This document shows, piece by piece, positions 50,725-59,876 of a DNA stretch of 64,000 nucleotides. The stretch comes from Vulcanimicrobiota bacterium (GTDB lineage: Bacteria > Vulcanimicrobiota > Xenobia > Xenobiales > Xenobiaceae): assembly GCA_944322965.1 (NCBI GenBank), contig CALUQR010000007.1, forward strand, positions 27,770 through 91,769, read 5' to 3'. The notes beneath the pieces are model-generated. The model saw only the letters and a program-made list of their open reading frames with translations. It did no database searches and had not been told where the DNA came from. Position numbers and translations under genes: made by a program. Numbering within the stretch: position 1 is the first letter of the stretch; every line of letters begins with the position of its first letter.

Positions 50725-51762
50725 TTAATTTTGGGGCAAGACCCCGATCTTTATATACTCGCCGCTCTCCAAAAGGCTCAGAATCGTTGGGTACTGACTG
50801 AGAGGGAGGGTAGTGCTAATGAGGGGGGCTAAGGATAGCCTTCCCGAAGCCAAGAGTTCATAGCTTTGGGCTACGGCCTGCGGGGTAAAGTGGAAGGCGC
50901 CCTTGAGGGTCAGATTGCGCTCTAAGACGCTTTCCCAGGGGAAGTTAAAGGTCGTTCCCGAGGCGCAGCCTCCAAAGAACATGACTTGCCCTCCCGGGGC
51001 GGCCCAGGTTAGAGCCTCTTCCCAGACTGAAGGTAACCCCGTACATTCAATTACTACTTGGGGCAGGGTCTGCCAGGCCCTATAAAGCTCCCTCTCTACC
51101 TCGTCCCGGGATGTTTGGGACTCATCAAAGATTAACTCGGCCCCCAATTGGGCGGCGGCCTCTAAGCGCCTCTCCCGGCGCCCCAAGACGGCTATTTGGC
51201 TTACCCCATAGCGGCGCAAGAGCGCTACATAGAGAAGACCTATGGGACCGGCCCCAATAATTAAGACCTTACTGGAGGGATTAAATTCCATCTGTTGGGC
51301 TCCATAGACTACACAGGATAGGGGCTCTAAAAGGGCCGCCTCTAAGAAACTGAGCCCTGACGGCTTAATAAAAGTATTAGTGGCTACTATATGGCGGGGG
51401 AGGCGCACGTACTGGGCGTATCCTCCATGGATCATAGTCTCCATAGTATAAGCGCAGAGATTTCCCAATTGGCGCTGGCAGTAGTAACAATGGCCACAGG
51501 GGGCGGTGGGAGCCAACATCAAGGGCTCGCCCAACTTAAATTGGTTCACTCCCTCGCCCAGAGCCCAAACGGTACCCGAAAATTCGTGACCAAAGGGCAT
51601 AGGCAACTTAAACTTGGGATGTCCGCGCCTATAAGTCTTGAGATCCGTTCCGCAAGTGAGGGCGGCCTCGATACGCAAAATGACTTCGCCCGGCCCAGGC
51701 TCCGGGATGGGAACCTGGCGCAACTCGACTCGCCCCGGCTCCACGAGAACTAATTGATCCAT
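50725..51762 (-). CDS. Zinc-dependent MDR alcohol dehydrogenase-like protein
   Basis: A 345-aa medium-chain dehydrogenase. Catalytic-zinc ligand Cys is in LTCGTDLKTYRRGHPKFKLPMPFGHEFSG (~36-64, with the second ligand in GHE). The structural-zinc lobe shows CGHCYYCQRQLGNLC (~94-108). The NAD(P)-binding fold holds VLIIGAGPIGLLYVALLRRYG (~166-186). This arrangement resembles sorbitol, threonine or galactitol-phosphate dehydrogenases, but the substrate cannot be assigned. Start ATG 51762 after GGGGG-rich leader. It converges with ddl. Confidence 0.88.
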   Translation of the reverse strand: MDQLVLVEPGRVELRQVPIPEPGPGEVILRIEAALTCGTDLKTYRRGHPKFKLPMPFGHEFSGTVWALGEGVNQFKLGEPLMLAPTAPCGHCYYCQRQLGNLCAYTMETMIHGGYAQYVRLPRHIVATNTFIKPSGLSFLEAALLEPLSCVVYGAQQMEFNPSSKVLIIGAGPIGLLYVALLRRYGVSQIAVLGRRERRLEAAAQLGAELIFDESQTSRDEVERELYRAWQTLPQVVIECTGLPSVWEEALTWAAPGGQVMFFGGCASGTTFNFPWESVLERNLTLKGAFHFTPQAVAQSYELLASGRLSLAPLISTTLPLSQYPTILSLLESGEYIKIGVLPQN

Positions 51763-51896
51763 ATCCCCCCATTCTAGGCTAGGGCCGGGGCTTTCCTCCT
51801 CAAGTTTTAGGGACCTCTTAAGCTAAGCCCCCCTCAAGAGGGAGGGTCTAGAAAGCAGGCGCTCAGCCCCAGCGAAGCGAAGGGCGGAGGGTGTTT

Positions 51897-53915
51897 GTGC
51901 GCAGTTTGCTTATTGAAAACTTTCGAGCTATCCAGCATGTAGATCTCACATTGCAGAGGCGAGTTACCGTCCTCATCGGGGAGAATGGTTGCGGCAAGTC
52001 TAGTATTCTCAACGCCTTGGAGGCCGTTTTAGGGCGCAATGTGCCTAAAGATTCTTTCGCTATAAAAGCCTCAGATTTTCACCGCCACGCCTTCAACGAT
52101 CCCCTCTTCGAAGTCTTAGAAGATCCCCAAGCGACGGCCATGCGTATCGTTATCGGTTTTGGCGGCGGTTATTTTTCCAATTCAGGTTCTAATATCTCGT
52201 CTCCTGAGCCGAGGCTGGGCGACTCTCTAGAGCAGATTCCGCGCGCCGATCAGGTGAGCGCCCAACTATTGGAAGGTGGAGACTCTGAAGATAAGCGGAT
52301 TAATTCCTTGGGTCACGACCCCCGCGCTTTGCGTTCCGATCACAGTTTGGCCAAGTTTTGCAACGATAAGTTTATGATCGATTTGGCCCTGCGCAATGAG
52401 CGTACGGCGCGAGTCTTTAGCTTTTATCTCTGTATTGAAGCGACTCGCGAAGGGCAAGAGGTAACTACCCATTTCCACTTCGAAAACTCGCGCCACCAGC
52501 TGATCGAATTAGAGAACCCCTTAGATTATCTGCGCACGATTAAGACGGTCTGCCCCTTATTGCGCATTCGCTCGGGTTCTCTCTTGCCTCCCATTACCGA
52601 TAATAAGGAGGCTCAACCAGCCCAAGCCAATGTGGACTCCGTCTTTAGTCAAGCCTATTCCGAACTGACGGAGAACGCCGCTTACTCGGCCAAGAGCTTT
52701 ATCGCCGCCCATCGCGAACAATTAGAGAATAGTCTCGATAATTTAGAGAAGATGTTGGTCCACGGATCGGGGGCCTGGGAAGATTTAGAGTCGGAGATCG
52801 ATGCGGCGGCCGATTCTGCGCCCGAGGGCTCCAATACTATGGATCGCTACACTAAGACTCTCAGCGACGAGAGCCAGCGCAATTTGGCGATCATCAAAGA
52901 GCGCCTCTCCGCGCCGCTTTCGACGCTCAATCCGCTCTACAATGAGAGCGAACGGGCTAGGGAGGAGCAGCGCGATTACGATCGTTTTAGCGCCCTCTTG
53001 CGAGGTACGGGCGCCCGCAGTTTGGCTATGTTGGCCTTTGCCGACTCCTTCTTTAAGGCTCAAGCCCAAGATAACGAGAGCTCCAAAGGTGGAGATTACT
53101 GTCCTCTGCTCTCCGTAGAGGATCCGGAAGCTTACCTCCATCCCTTGATGTTGACTTCTGTATGGAGCTTGATCGATCGCATGTCTCCCCAGCGTCTGCT
53201 CTCTACCAATAGCTCCGACTTGCTCTCAGCCACCTCCTTAACTAGTATGCGCCGCTTAGTGCGTTCTCCAGAGGGTTTGGCTTCCGTCTATAAGGTGCGG
53301 CCTGAGCAGATCCACATTAACGATCTGCGGCGCATCGCTTACCACTTGCGCATTCGCCGCGGGACCGCGCTCTTTATGCGTTTTTGGCTCTTAGTAGAGG
53401 GCGAGACGGAGTGTTGGCTCTTGCCGGAGATAGCCCGCGCTATGGGATATGACCTCTGGGGCGAGGGCATAGAATTTGTGGAGTTCGCCCAGTGCGGTCT
53501 GGCCCCCTTGGCTAACTTGGCCAATGAGTTGGGGATCAGTTGGCACCTTTTGGCCGATGGCGATAAGGCGGGGGAGACTTATGGCAAATTGGCCGCGCCC
53601 TATGCCAAGAATTACGGTTTAGGACGGGTGACCGTACTCAAAGAGCAGGATATCGAGAGCTGTTTTTGGGAGAATGGCTTTGACTACGTATTTAAGCGCG
53701 TGGCCGGTCCCCCGCCCGGCGGTAATTCTTCCTCGCGCAAACCGGAGAAGCCGCGCGAAACTATTAAGCGGGCCATTAGAGTCGCCTCTAAGCCGGGGTT
53801 GGCCTTAGCTTTGGGGCGCGCCATGCAAGAGGTGGGACCCGAAGGGATTCCCGTCCAATTGCGCAGTATGATCTATGACGCGGTACGCACCGCTCGCCAT
53901 CAAGGTCGCCCCTAA
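51897..53915 (+). CDS. OLD-family ATP-dependent nuclease (AAA + Toprim)
   Basis: A 672-aa protein. N-terminal ABC/SMC-type ATPase: RSLLIENFRAIQHVDLTLQ, TVLIGENGCGKSSILNALEAVLG (Walker A, ~27-49), and SVEDPEAYLHPLML (Walker B/D-loop, ~404-417). A C-terminal Toprim domain follows with LLVEGETECWLLPEIARAMG (~498-517) and LLADGDKAGETYGKL (~551-565). OLD proteins are nucleases active in phage resistance and DNA damage. There is no UvrD-type helicase next to it, which excludes a Gabija pair, so it is the class 1 stand-alone type. I chose GTG 51897 because GGAGG ends six bases before it; GTG 51891 overlaps the ribosome-binding site. Independent expression likely. Confidence 0.87.
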   Translation: MRSLLIENFRAIQHVDLTLQRRVTVLIGENGCGKSSILNALEAVLGRNVPKDSFAIKASDFHRHAFNDPLFEVLEDPQATAMRIVIGFGGGYFSNSGSNISSPEPRLGDSLEQIPRADQVSAQLLEGGDSEDKRINSLGHDPRALRSDHSLAKFCNDKFMIDLALRNERTARVFSFYLCIEATREGQEVTTHFHFENSRHQLIELENPLDYLRTIKTVCPLLRIRSGSLLPPITDNKEAQPAQANVDSVFSQAYSELTENAAYSAKSFIAAHREQLENSLDNLEKMLVHGSGAWEDLESEIDAAADSAPEGSNTMDRYTKTLSDESQRNLAIIKERLSAPLSTLNPLYNESERAREEQRDYDRFSALLRGTGARSLAMLAFADSFFKAQAQDNESSKGGDYCPLLSVEDPEAYLHPLMLTSVWSLIDRMSPQRLLSTNSSDLLSATSLTSMRRLVRSPEGLASVYKVRPEQIHINDLRRIAYHLRIRRGTALFMRFWLLVEGETECWLLPEIARAMGYDLWGEGIEFVEFAQCGLAPLANLANELGISWHLLADGDKAGETYGKLAAPYAKNYGLGRVTVLKEQDIESCFWENGFDYVFKRVAGPPPGGNSSSRKPEKPRETIKRAIRVASKPGLALALGRAMQEVGPEGIPVQLRSMIYDAVRTARHQGRP

Positions 53916-53984
53916 ATCTAGCTGGAGGCGAGCGAGGACTGGGTTTTAGTCTAGCCTAAAGGGGCTAAGGAGAGTAATCTTTAT

Positions 53985-54869
53985 ATGCCTGAATTGCCAG
54001 AAGTTGAGACTATACGTCGCGGTTTAGAAAAGTATCTTCCTGGTCGGCGGATTGCCCAAGTTGAAGTCCGCTTACCTAAGCTCTTGCGCAATTGCGATCC
54101 CCAGACTCTAAATGAGGACCTGCAAGGGAAAGAGTTCTTGCAGGTGAGGCGCGTCGGTAAGATCTTGATTTTAGATTGCGAGGATTGGTCTCTTTTAGTG
54201 CGCCTGGGCATGACGGGGCAGCTGACCTTTAGAGATCTCCATTTACCCGATCAAAACTCCTTTACAACCCACGCCATTACCGGCTTACAGCGCGCCCAGG
54301 GTCAATTCTCACCCGATAAGCACACCCATATTATCATTCGCTGCCAAGATGAGACGGAAGTCCTCTATCGCGATATTCGCCAATTTGGTAAATGGTATCT
54401 CTATAGCACCCAGGATTTACCCCAGGCCCCCGAGTTGCAAGCTCTGGGTCCCGACCCCTTCCAACCCAGTTATACTCTAGCTTATTTGAGCGCCCAGTTA
54501 GCTAAGAGCAGACGTCCCATCAAGGTGGTCTTAATGGATCAGGGGGTAGTCTGCGGTTTAGGTAATATCTATGCCGACGAGGCTCTCTTTATAGCGGCCA
54601 TCGCTCCCCAACGAGCGGCTAACTCGCTCAACTCAGAGGAAGTGGGGCGGCTCTATCAGGCTATCTTGCAAGTTTTGCGCCAAGGGATCGCCAATAGGGG
54701 GACCACCTTCTCCGATTATAGGGATGCGGACGGCCTGCGCGGAGGCAACGCCCACTACTTGCAAGTCTATGGGCGGGCGGGCCAGCCCTGCTACCGCTGT
54801 GGCGCTATCTTGCAAAAGATGACCTTAGGGGGTAGGACTACGGCCTGGTGCCCCCATTGTCAACATTGA
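53985..54869 (+). CDS. mutM: Formamidopyrimidine-DNA glycosylase MutM
   Basis: A 294-aa base-excision repair enzyme that removes 8-oxoguanine and opened purines. It has the catalytic N-terminus PELPEVETIRRGLE (Pro at position 2), the LVRLGMTGQL turn (~71-80), helix-two-turn-helix GLGNIYADEALF (~186-197) and a C-terminal zinc finger (CYRCG...WCPHC, ~268-292). All lesion-binding positions I can check are present. Start ATG 53985. It follows the OLD gene by 69 bases; both act on damaged DNA, though no direct partnership can be claimed. Confidence 0.96.
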   Translation: MPELPEVETIRRGLEKYLPGRRIAQVEVRLPKLLRNCDPQTLNEDLQGKEFLQVRRVGKILILDCEDWSLLVRLGMTGQLTFRDLHLPDQNSFTTHAITGLQRAQGQFSPDKHTHIIIRCQDETEVLYRDIRQFGKWYLYSTQDLPQAPELQALGPDPFQPSYTLAYLSAQLAKSRRPIKVVLMDQGVVCGLGNIYADEALFIAAIAPQRAANSLNSEEVGRLYQAILQVLRQGIANRGTTFSDYRDADGLRGGNAHYLQVYGRAGQPCYRCGAILQKMTLGGRTTAWCPHCQH

Positions 54870-54887
54870 GAGGTAGATAGCTACCAG

Positions 54888-55916
54888 CTACTCTAAGATC
54901 CGATCTAAGTCTCTCACCAAGAGATCGACGGTGGAACCGGCTATTTGCAGGCTGGTAGCTGAGACCTTATCCAGGGTGTCTTCGGCCGTATGCCAGTAGG
55001 GGGGATAGCTCCCGGCGCCCGTCTGATTAAAGCCGATGAGGTTAATGGCCGGGATGGAGCGTTGTAAGAAGGGCAGGTGGTCGTCGGCGATATTGCCCAA
55101 CTCGGCGCGCTTAAAATTCTTTTCAAAGCGCAAGTCTCTACCCTTAGTAAAGAGCATCTCCAATAATTGGGGATGGGAGAGAGTATCGTAAGTCACTTGC
55201 AAATGGCGATCCCCTACCATATCCATATTGATTACGGCTACTATTTGTTTAGTAGTCAGTTTAAAGGGGGTCTGGGGGGTATCGAGACTCTCTACAAAGT
55301 GACGGCTTCCATATAAACTGTCCTCAGCGCTCCACTCTTGCAGGGCCTCTTCTCCATCCCAAAAGGCGAAGAGCAGATTATGCTTGGTGAGGGGACGCTC
55401 TTTAAAGACGCGCGCTAACTCTAATAGGAGGGCTACCCCGGAAGCTCCGTCATTGGCCCCCACGAAGGTGAAATCGGTAAAGTATTTCGTATCGTGGTGG
55501 GTGCTGAGAATGATAGTATTGGCTTGGATAGCTGGGGAGGCTAAGGGAGCCCAGGCTAAGATATTAAACATCTTCTTAGGACCTAAGGGGGTCTGGGCGG
55601 TAAAGACTTGGGCTCCCGTCTTATAACCCAGTCCATGGAGTTCGCGCTGCAGCCATAAGCGCAATTGCTCCGCTCCGGGACTACCTACGGAGCGCGGACC
55701 CATCTCCACTTGACGTTCTAGGTCGCGAAAGGCCCTAGCCCCCTGGAAGAGGCTTTCGTTGGGGGGGAGGCTGGGGTCTACTTGAGAGGCGGGAAAGTTC
55801 GTAGCAGCCGCCGGGACGGGGGGCGCCGCCGGGCGAGCGGGGGCTTTGTGACATCCGCTCCATCCCCACAGTCCCAGACCTAACGCCAGCAACCAGTAAG
55901 GGTAGAGAACTTTCAT
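54888..55916 (-). CDS. M28-family metallopeptidase/glutaminyl-cyclase-like lipoprotein
   Basis: A 342-aa lipoprotein. Residues 1-22 form a signal peptide with the lipobox GWSGC (Cys22). A Pro/Ala-rich spacer follows. The M28 fold shows STHHDTKYF (~139-147, first metal ligands), GANDGASGVALLLELARVF (~153-171) and FAFWDGEEALQEWSAEDSLYGSRHF (~184-208). These match glutaminyl-peptide cyclotransferase-like enzymes, which cyclise N-terminal Gln; an aminopeptidase activity is equally possible. It is anchored on the outer face of the cytoplasmic membrane. ATG 55916 precedes a 190-base intergenic gap. Confidence 0.87.
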   Translation of the reverse strand: MKVLYPYWLLALGLGLWGWSGCHKAPARPAAPPVPAAATNFPASQVDPSLPPNESLFQGARAFRDLERQVEMGPRSVGSPGAEQLRLWLQRELHGLGYKTGAQVFTAQTPLGPKKMFNILAWAPLASPAIQANTIILSTHHDTKYFTDFTFVGANDGASGVALLLELARVFKERPLTKHNLLFAFWDGEEALQEWSAEDSLYGSRHFVESLDTPQTPFKLTTKQIVAVINMDMVGDRHLQVTYDTLSHPQLLEMLFTKGRDLRFEKNFKRAELGNIADDHLPFLQRSIPAINLIGFNQTGAGSYPPYWHTAEDTLDKVSATSLQIAGSTVDLLVRDLDRILE

Positions 55917-55992
55917 AGGTTAGCGGCCTCCCAGAGTTTCAGATACTACTCAAGTTGAGCTGAGAGTTTCTCACTGCAATCCCATTTTTCCC

Positions 55993-56001
55993 TGTTAAAA
56001 T
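55993..56001 (+). promoter_or_regulatory. Possible extended -10 promoter of the zinc-ribbon gene
   Basis: TGTTAAAAT (TG, one base, then TAAAAT) about 105 bases before the GTG start. No good -35 element was seen at the usual distance. Confidence 0.35.
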
Positions 56002-56043
56002 CTTGAAACAAAGCCCAGAAAATGGTAAGCTCAGAACGCAGAT

Positions 56044-56079
56044 AGCTCCCCCAAGTCGGGTGGAGCCTGTCTTTTTTTG
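56044..56079 (+). terminator. Hairpin plus T-run in the zinc-ribbon gene leader
   Basis: AGCTCC (56044-56049) pairs with GGAGC(C) across an inner CCC/GGG pairing, followed by a run of seven T. Located between the putative promoter and the coding start at 56108, it could be an attenuator. Function inferred from structure only. Confidence 0.4.
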
Positions 56080-56107
56080 CTAAATTATACTGGAGATCAT
56101 AATCGGA

Positions 56108-56632
56108 GTGGATAAGACCCTAAAATGCGTCGACTGCGGCGCTGATTTTGTGTTTACTACGGGTGAACAAGAATTTTACGCTTCTCAGGGCTTTACTAGT
56201 GAGCCGCGTCGGTGCCCCAGTTGCCGAGCCGCTCGTAAAGGAGCCCAGGGAGGGGCCAGACCTCCGCGGAGTGGCGCCGAGACCCCCGCTCCCAATCCAA
56301 ATCGCCCCATGTACAGCGCGGTCTGCGCTGAGTGTGGCAAAGAGACTAAAGTACCCTTCCAACCCACTAATGGTCGTCCCGTCTACTGCTCCGATTGTTA
56401 CCGCAATAACGGTGGTGCTCGCTCTGGTGGCTCGCGCTCTGGCGGCTATCAGCAGAATCGCTCCCACGCGCCTAGCTCGCGTCCTACTGCAGTAAATACG
56501 ACGCCCTCTTTCGAGCCTTCCGATTTTGATTTCTCTAGCTTCGCGGATATGTATCCTCCGCCCAATCCCGGGCGCAATAAGCGCCGGGAACGCCGAGAGA
56601 AAGAGCGCTCTCGCGATCGCGATAACTGGTAG
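56108..56632 (+). CDS. Double zinc-ribbon protein with disordered Gly/Ser/Arg tail
   Basis: A 174-aa protein. Residues ~1-38 are a CXXC zinc ribbon (LKCVDCGADFVFTTGEQEFYASQGFTSEPRRCPSCR) of the family found across Firmicutes, Chloroflexi and related phyla, and residues ~65-97 are a second ribbon (CAECGKETKVPFQP...YCSDC). The C-terminus is rich in Gly, Ser, Arg and Pro, with KRRERREKERSRDRDN at the end, which suggests nucleic-acid binding. No enzymatic residues are visible. Start GTG 56108, with a weak ribosome-binding site. Likely regulated by the hairpin in its leader (inference). Confidence 0.82.
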   Translation: MDKTLKCVDCGADFVFTTGEQEFYASQGFTSEPRRCPSCRAARKGAQGGARPPRSGAETPAPNPNRPMYSAVCAECGKETKVPFQPTNGRPVYCSDCYRNNGGARSGGSRSGGYQQNRSHAPSSRPTAVNTTPSFEPSDFDFSSFADMYPPPNPGRNKRRERREKERSRDRDNW

Positions 56633-56691
56633 AACTAGTAAGAGGATAGAGCTCCTAGGCCCTAACTTTCCAAAGAGACGGAGGTCAGGGC

Positions 56692-57993
56692 TTATTCTTT
56701 ACCGAGAAGCTTATCTTTTAAGTCTGACCACTGGAGGGGCCACAATCTAGCCTCTAAGAGGAGCAAGAGGACTAAGATAAATTTATAGCTGAAGAGCCAG
56801 ATAATTAAGCCTCTAGTACTGGGATTATGGAAAGACTCGCCGTCTATAATCCAAAGAGCTCCCCAGAGCCAGGCCTCTCCGCTTTTAAAGGATAGGGCCG
56901 TTCCCTTTAGCCACGTTTGGGCTAAAAATATGAGGAAGGGGATTATCAAGATGAGATGGTGGTGTCCCCAGGAGAGGGGTGAGAGGATCAAACTTAAGAC
57001 TAACCAACGCGAAAAATCTACGCCCCAGGCTAGGCCCTCTTCCGCCCCTTTAAGTTCAGTTATCTCTTTAGCGGAGCGCTGAGATCGGCGCCAAAGTAAG
57101 TAGCCGCCCCCTCCTAAGAGGAGGAGGTTCAAAAATTTAATTAAGGCTGGGGGGCAACCGATTAAGAGGTTATTGAGTAAGGCCATTAAGGACTGGTTGG
57201 AAATTACCGTCTGGTACGGTTGCTGCCAGAGAAGGTAGTGAACGTATTGGAGGAAGCGCTCGCCGCCCCACTGCAAGGCAGCGGCCATAGAGAGGAGCAA
57301 GAGACTCCCTGCGGTCCACCCTAAGGCCCGATAGCGCTTGTGGACTACTAGCCAGAGAGCTAAGAAGAGAGGGTAAAGTTTGAGGAGGATAGCCAGGGCC
57401 AATCCCAAGCCACAGTAGGCGTCTTGGCGGCGATAAGCGCCCACTAAGACTAAACTCAAAGCTAAAAGGTAGAGTCCGCTCACTTGGCCCAGCCAGAGCG
57501 AATCTAAGAGGGGCCCCCAACCGAGACTAGCTAGGCCTAAAACTCCCCAAGTAATCCAAGCGCCACGAGGACTGTAAGGGCGCAAGAAGTTCAAAGAGAG
57601 GAGCAAGAGAGCCGCCAAGTAGGATAGGTACTGCCACAGATTGTGAGCTAAGTAAGCTTCTTTAAAGGGCCATTGGCTGAAAGGGAGGTATAAGAGGTAA
57701 AAGGGCAGGGGGTGGTTATCACAAATTTGCCACATCCCCGCTGAGAGATAAGAGCTAAAGGGATACATTAAGCTGGGATCATAGATATTAGCTAGAGCGC
57801 TCTTTAAGGCTTCAAGGGTGGCGTAATAGTGGAAGAAATCGTATCCCGCTCCTCTTTGCCAAGGATGGAAGAGAAATTCTAGGGCTTGCCAGCGCAGCGC
57901 CAGACTGAGTCCGCTAATAAAGCCTATAAATAAGAGCCCCTTTAACCAGGGATACTGGGCGCAGGAAGGCTGGGTAGAATCTCTCTTATCCAT
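56692..57993 (-). CDS. GT87-family (DUF2029) membrane glycosyltransferase
   Basis: A 433-aa polytopic protein. The family pattern is clear: an N-terminal cytosolic stretch, an acidic luminal loop GYDFFHYYATLEALKSALANIYDPSLMYPF (~50-79), WLGQVSGLYLLALSLVLVGAYRRQDAYCGLGLALAILLKLYPLFLALWLVVHKRYRAL (~167-224), and a C-terminal helical region with DFSRWLVLSLILSPLSWGHHHLILIIPFLIF. GT87 enzymes transfer mannose or arabinose from polyprenyl-phosphate donors. It is a single-gene unit on the minus strand. The ATG at 57993 is within 140 bases of a divergent secreted-protein gene. Confidence 0.84.
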   Translation of the reverse strand: MDKRDSTQPSCAQYPWLKGLLFIGFISGLSLALRWQALEFLFHPWQRGAGYDFFHYYATLEALKSALANIYDPSLMYPFSSYLSAGMWQICDNHPLPFYLLYLPFSQWPFKEAYLAHNLWQYLSYLAALLLLSLNFLRPYSPRGAWITWGVLGLASLGWGPLLDSLWLGQVSGLYLLALSLVLVGAYRRQDAYCGLGLALAILLKLYPLFLALWLVVHKRYRALGWTAGSLLLLSMAAALQWGGERFLQYVHYLLWQQPYQTVISNQSLMALLNNLLIGCPPALIKFLNLLLLGGGGYLLWRRSQRSAKEITELKGAEEGLAWGVDFSRWLVLSLILSPLSWGHHHLILIIPFLIFLAQTWLKGTALSFKSGEAWLWGALWIIDGESFHNPSTRGLIIWLFSYKFILVLLLLLEARLWPLQWSDLKDKLLGKE

Positions 57994-58135
57994 GATAGCC
58001 CCCTTTTCTCACAATCCATCTAGAGGCCTTTTTGAAGGTTATTTAAAGGGTTAGAGTCTGGACTTAAAGGTAGAAGTTAGGCCTTTTTAGAAGGATAGAG
58101 GCGGAGACAGATCCTTTAAAGGAGGCTAGGGAGAT

Positions 58136-58699
58136 ATGGGTCGGGGCGTTACCTTGTGGTGTGGGTTATTATTAGCTATAGGACTCAGTGGAGAGATGGC
58201 GCTGGCTACTCCCAACTTACCCCCAGATCCCCCCTCAGTAGCCCAAAATTTGCAGGCTAATCCCAGTGAATGGACGGTCTTAGAGTCCAACTCCTTTAGA
58301 GCTCGCTTCCCCGAAGGCTACCGCCACAGCGTGACCAACTACCAAGGGATCAATAGCGATACCTGGGAGGGAGAGTCGGGCGACCCTTTGCACATGTTCA
58401 CCCTAACGGTCACTAACTTGCCTCCGGGTTCTATCGGCGCCGCCAATCTCGATGAGTATTTATTTTCGATTATTGAACAGCGCGCCTCAGCTCTCAGGGG
58501 GGAAGTCACCCAAAAGAAGCGCTTAGAGCATCCCAGCGCGCCGGGCTGTCTCTTTAAGATTATTACTAGCGACGCAGAATGGGATTTTATGGTGCGAGTG
58601 CGGGATAGCAGCGTCTATCTGCTCTCTGTGTGCTCCATGCCCGGCGAAGGGGAAGACGGTTATAAGGAGACCTTCTTCGACGCCTTTTCTTGCTATTAA
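58136..58699 (+). CDS. Secreted protein of unknown function
   Basis: A 187-aa protein with a signal peptide (TLWCGLLLAIGLSGEMALA, cut near 24). The mature part has a beta-rich pattern (VLESNSFRARFPEGYRH, HMFTLTVTNLPPG, LFKIITSDAEWDFMVRVRDSSVYLLSVCSM), resembling small secreted proteins that follow the PsbP/DUF1795-like layout; the match is weak. Two Cys near the end may form a disulfide with Cys in the middle. AAAGGAGG precedes ATG 58136. The GHMP kinase gene follows 103 bases later. Confidence 0.66.
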   Translation: MGRGVTLWCGLLLAIGLSGEMALATPNLPPDPPSVAQNLQANPSEWTVLESNSFRARFPEGYRHSVTNYQGINSDTWEGESGDPLHMFTLTVTNLPPGSIGAANLDEYLFSIIEQRASALRGEVTQKKRLEHPSAPGCLFKIITSDAEWDFMVRVRDSSVYLLSVCSMPGEGEDGYKETFFDAFSCY

Positions 58700-58802
58700 T
58701 TCCACTCCTTGAGCCCCGGTAGCTTGAGGACAGGAGAGAATTCAAGAGAGTTCGAAAAGCCGCTCTCTAGCTTTTTACCTTTATAGAAGGATCTTATAGT
58801 TC

Positions 58803-59807
58803 ATGAGTATCACCGTAACCGCTCCTATGCGCATAGACTTAGCCGGTGGGACCTTAGATCTCCATCCGCTCTATCTATTCTTGGAGCGTCCTTTGACGAT
58901 CACCATCTCGATCAATATTTACTCTCAGGCCAGAGTGCGGGCTATTGAGGGGAACAGGGTGCGTCTCATCTCTGAAGACTTAGGTTCCTCTATAGAGGTG
59001 GAGAATACGGCTGAATTGCAATTTGGCGGACCTCTAGATCTCTTGGTGCGCGCCGTCAACTTTTACGCCCCTCAAGGGGGGGTAGAGCTCATTACGCACA
59101 GTGGAGCTCCCAAAGGCTCCGGTTTAGGGGCCTCGTCCAGTCTGCTCATGTCTATCTCTAAGGCCTTAAGTCTCTTTTCGGGGCGCGGCGACTCTATTCA
59201 CGATCTCATTATGTACGGCGCCAGCTTAGAGGCCCAGAACTTGCGCATCCCCACGGGCTATCAAGATTATTATGGAGCCTGCTTAGGCGGCATTAACGGT
59301 TTAGAATTTAAAATCGACGGTCACAATATTCGCAGCCTTTACTCTTCTCAAGACTTTTTCACAAAATTGAACGATTCTTTGATCGTTTCCTTTACTGGAA
59401 TCAGCCATTTTTCGGGAACTAGCAATTGGAATATGCTCAAACGGTATATCGATAATGAGGGCGATACCGTTAAACGCATGGAAGCCATTGAGGATACGGC
59501 GCACCAGATGTGGGACGCTCTCATCTGCGAGGATTTAGATAAGGTGGCGGAAGCGCTCGATCGGGAGTGGCAGAATAGGCGCGGATTGGCTGAGGGTGTG
59601 ACTAACGCTTCTATAGACGCTATGGTCTTAGCGGCTAAGAACGCTGGCGCCTTGGCCTCCAAGATCTGTGGCGCTGGCGGGGGCGGATGTATGTTGACCT
59701 TAGCTCGCCCCCAGGAGCGTCAACAAGTTATAGAGGCTCTGGAGAGTAAGGGCGCCGAGATCTTAGAAGTGAGTATTGATAGCCAAGGGTTGCGCGTCGC
59801 AGAATAA
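58803..59807 (+). CDS. GHMP-family kinase (HddA-like sugar kinase)
   Basis: A 334-aa kinase. MRIDLAGGTLDLHPLYLFLER (~9-29) is the N-terminal sugar-binding motif, GAPKGSGLGASSSLLMSISKAL (~101-122) is the ATP-binding loop, and KICGAGGGGCMLTLA (~288-302) is the third GHMP motif. The closest pattern is D-glycero-D-manno-heptose 7-phosphate kinase, which makes nucleotide-heptose precursors for envelope glycans; galactokinase-like members are similar. Residues of all three motifs are intact. The ribosome-binding site is AAGGAT. It may serve the glycan genes elsewhere in the window, though it is not in their operon. Confidence 0.86.
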   Translation: MSITVTAPMRIDLAGGTLDLHPLYLFLERPLTITISINIYSQARVRAIEGNRVRLISEDLGSSIEVENTAELQFGGPLDLLVRAVNFYAPQGGVELITHSGAPKGSGLGASSSLLMSISKALSLFSGRGDSIHDLIMYGASLEAQNLRIPTGYQDYYGACLGGINGLEFKIDGHNIRSLYSSQDFFTKLNDSLIVSFTGISHFSGTSNWNMLKRYIDNEGDTVKRMEAIEDTAHQMWDALICEDLDKVAEALDREWQNRRGLAEGVTNASIDAMVLAAKNAGALASKICGAGGGGCMLTLARPQERQQVIEALESKGAEILEVSIDSQGLRVAE

Positions 59808-59876
59808 GCCCCTAAAATCGCAATTAGAGTGACAACTTAGGAACTTAAGGTCTTCGCTTGGGGAGGAACGTTAGAG

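Noticed and set aside
51897..53915. Gabija defence system
   Set aside because: The OLD-type protein has no UvrD-like GajB helicase beside it; the downstream gene is mutM.
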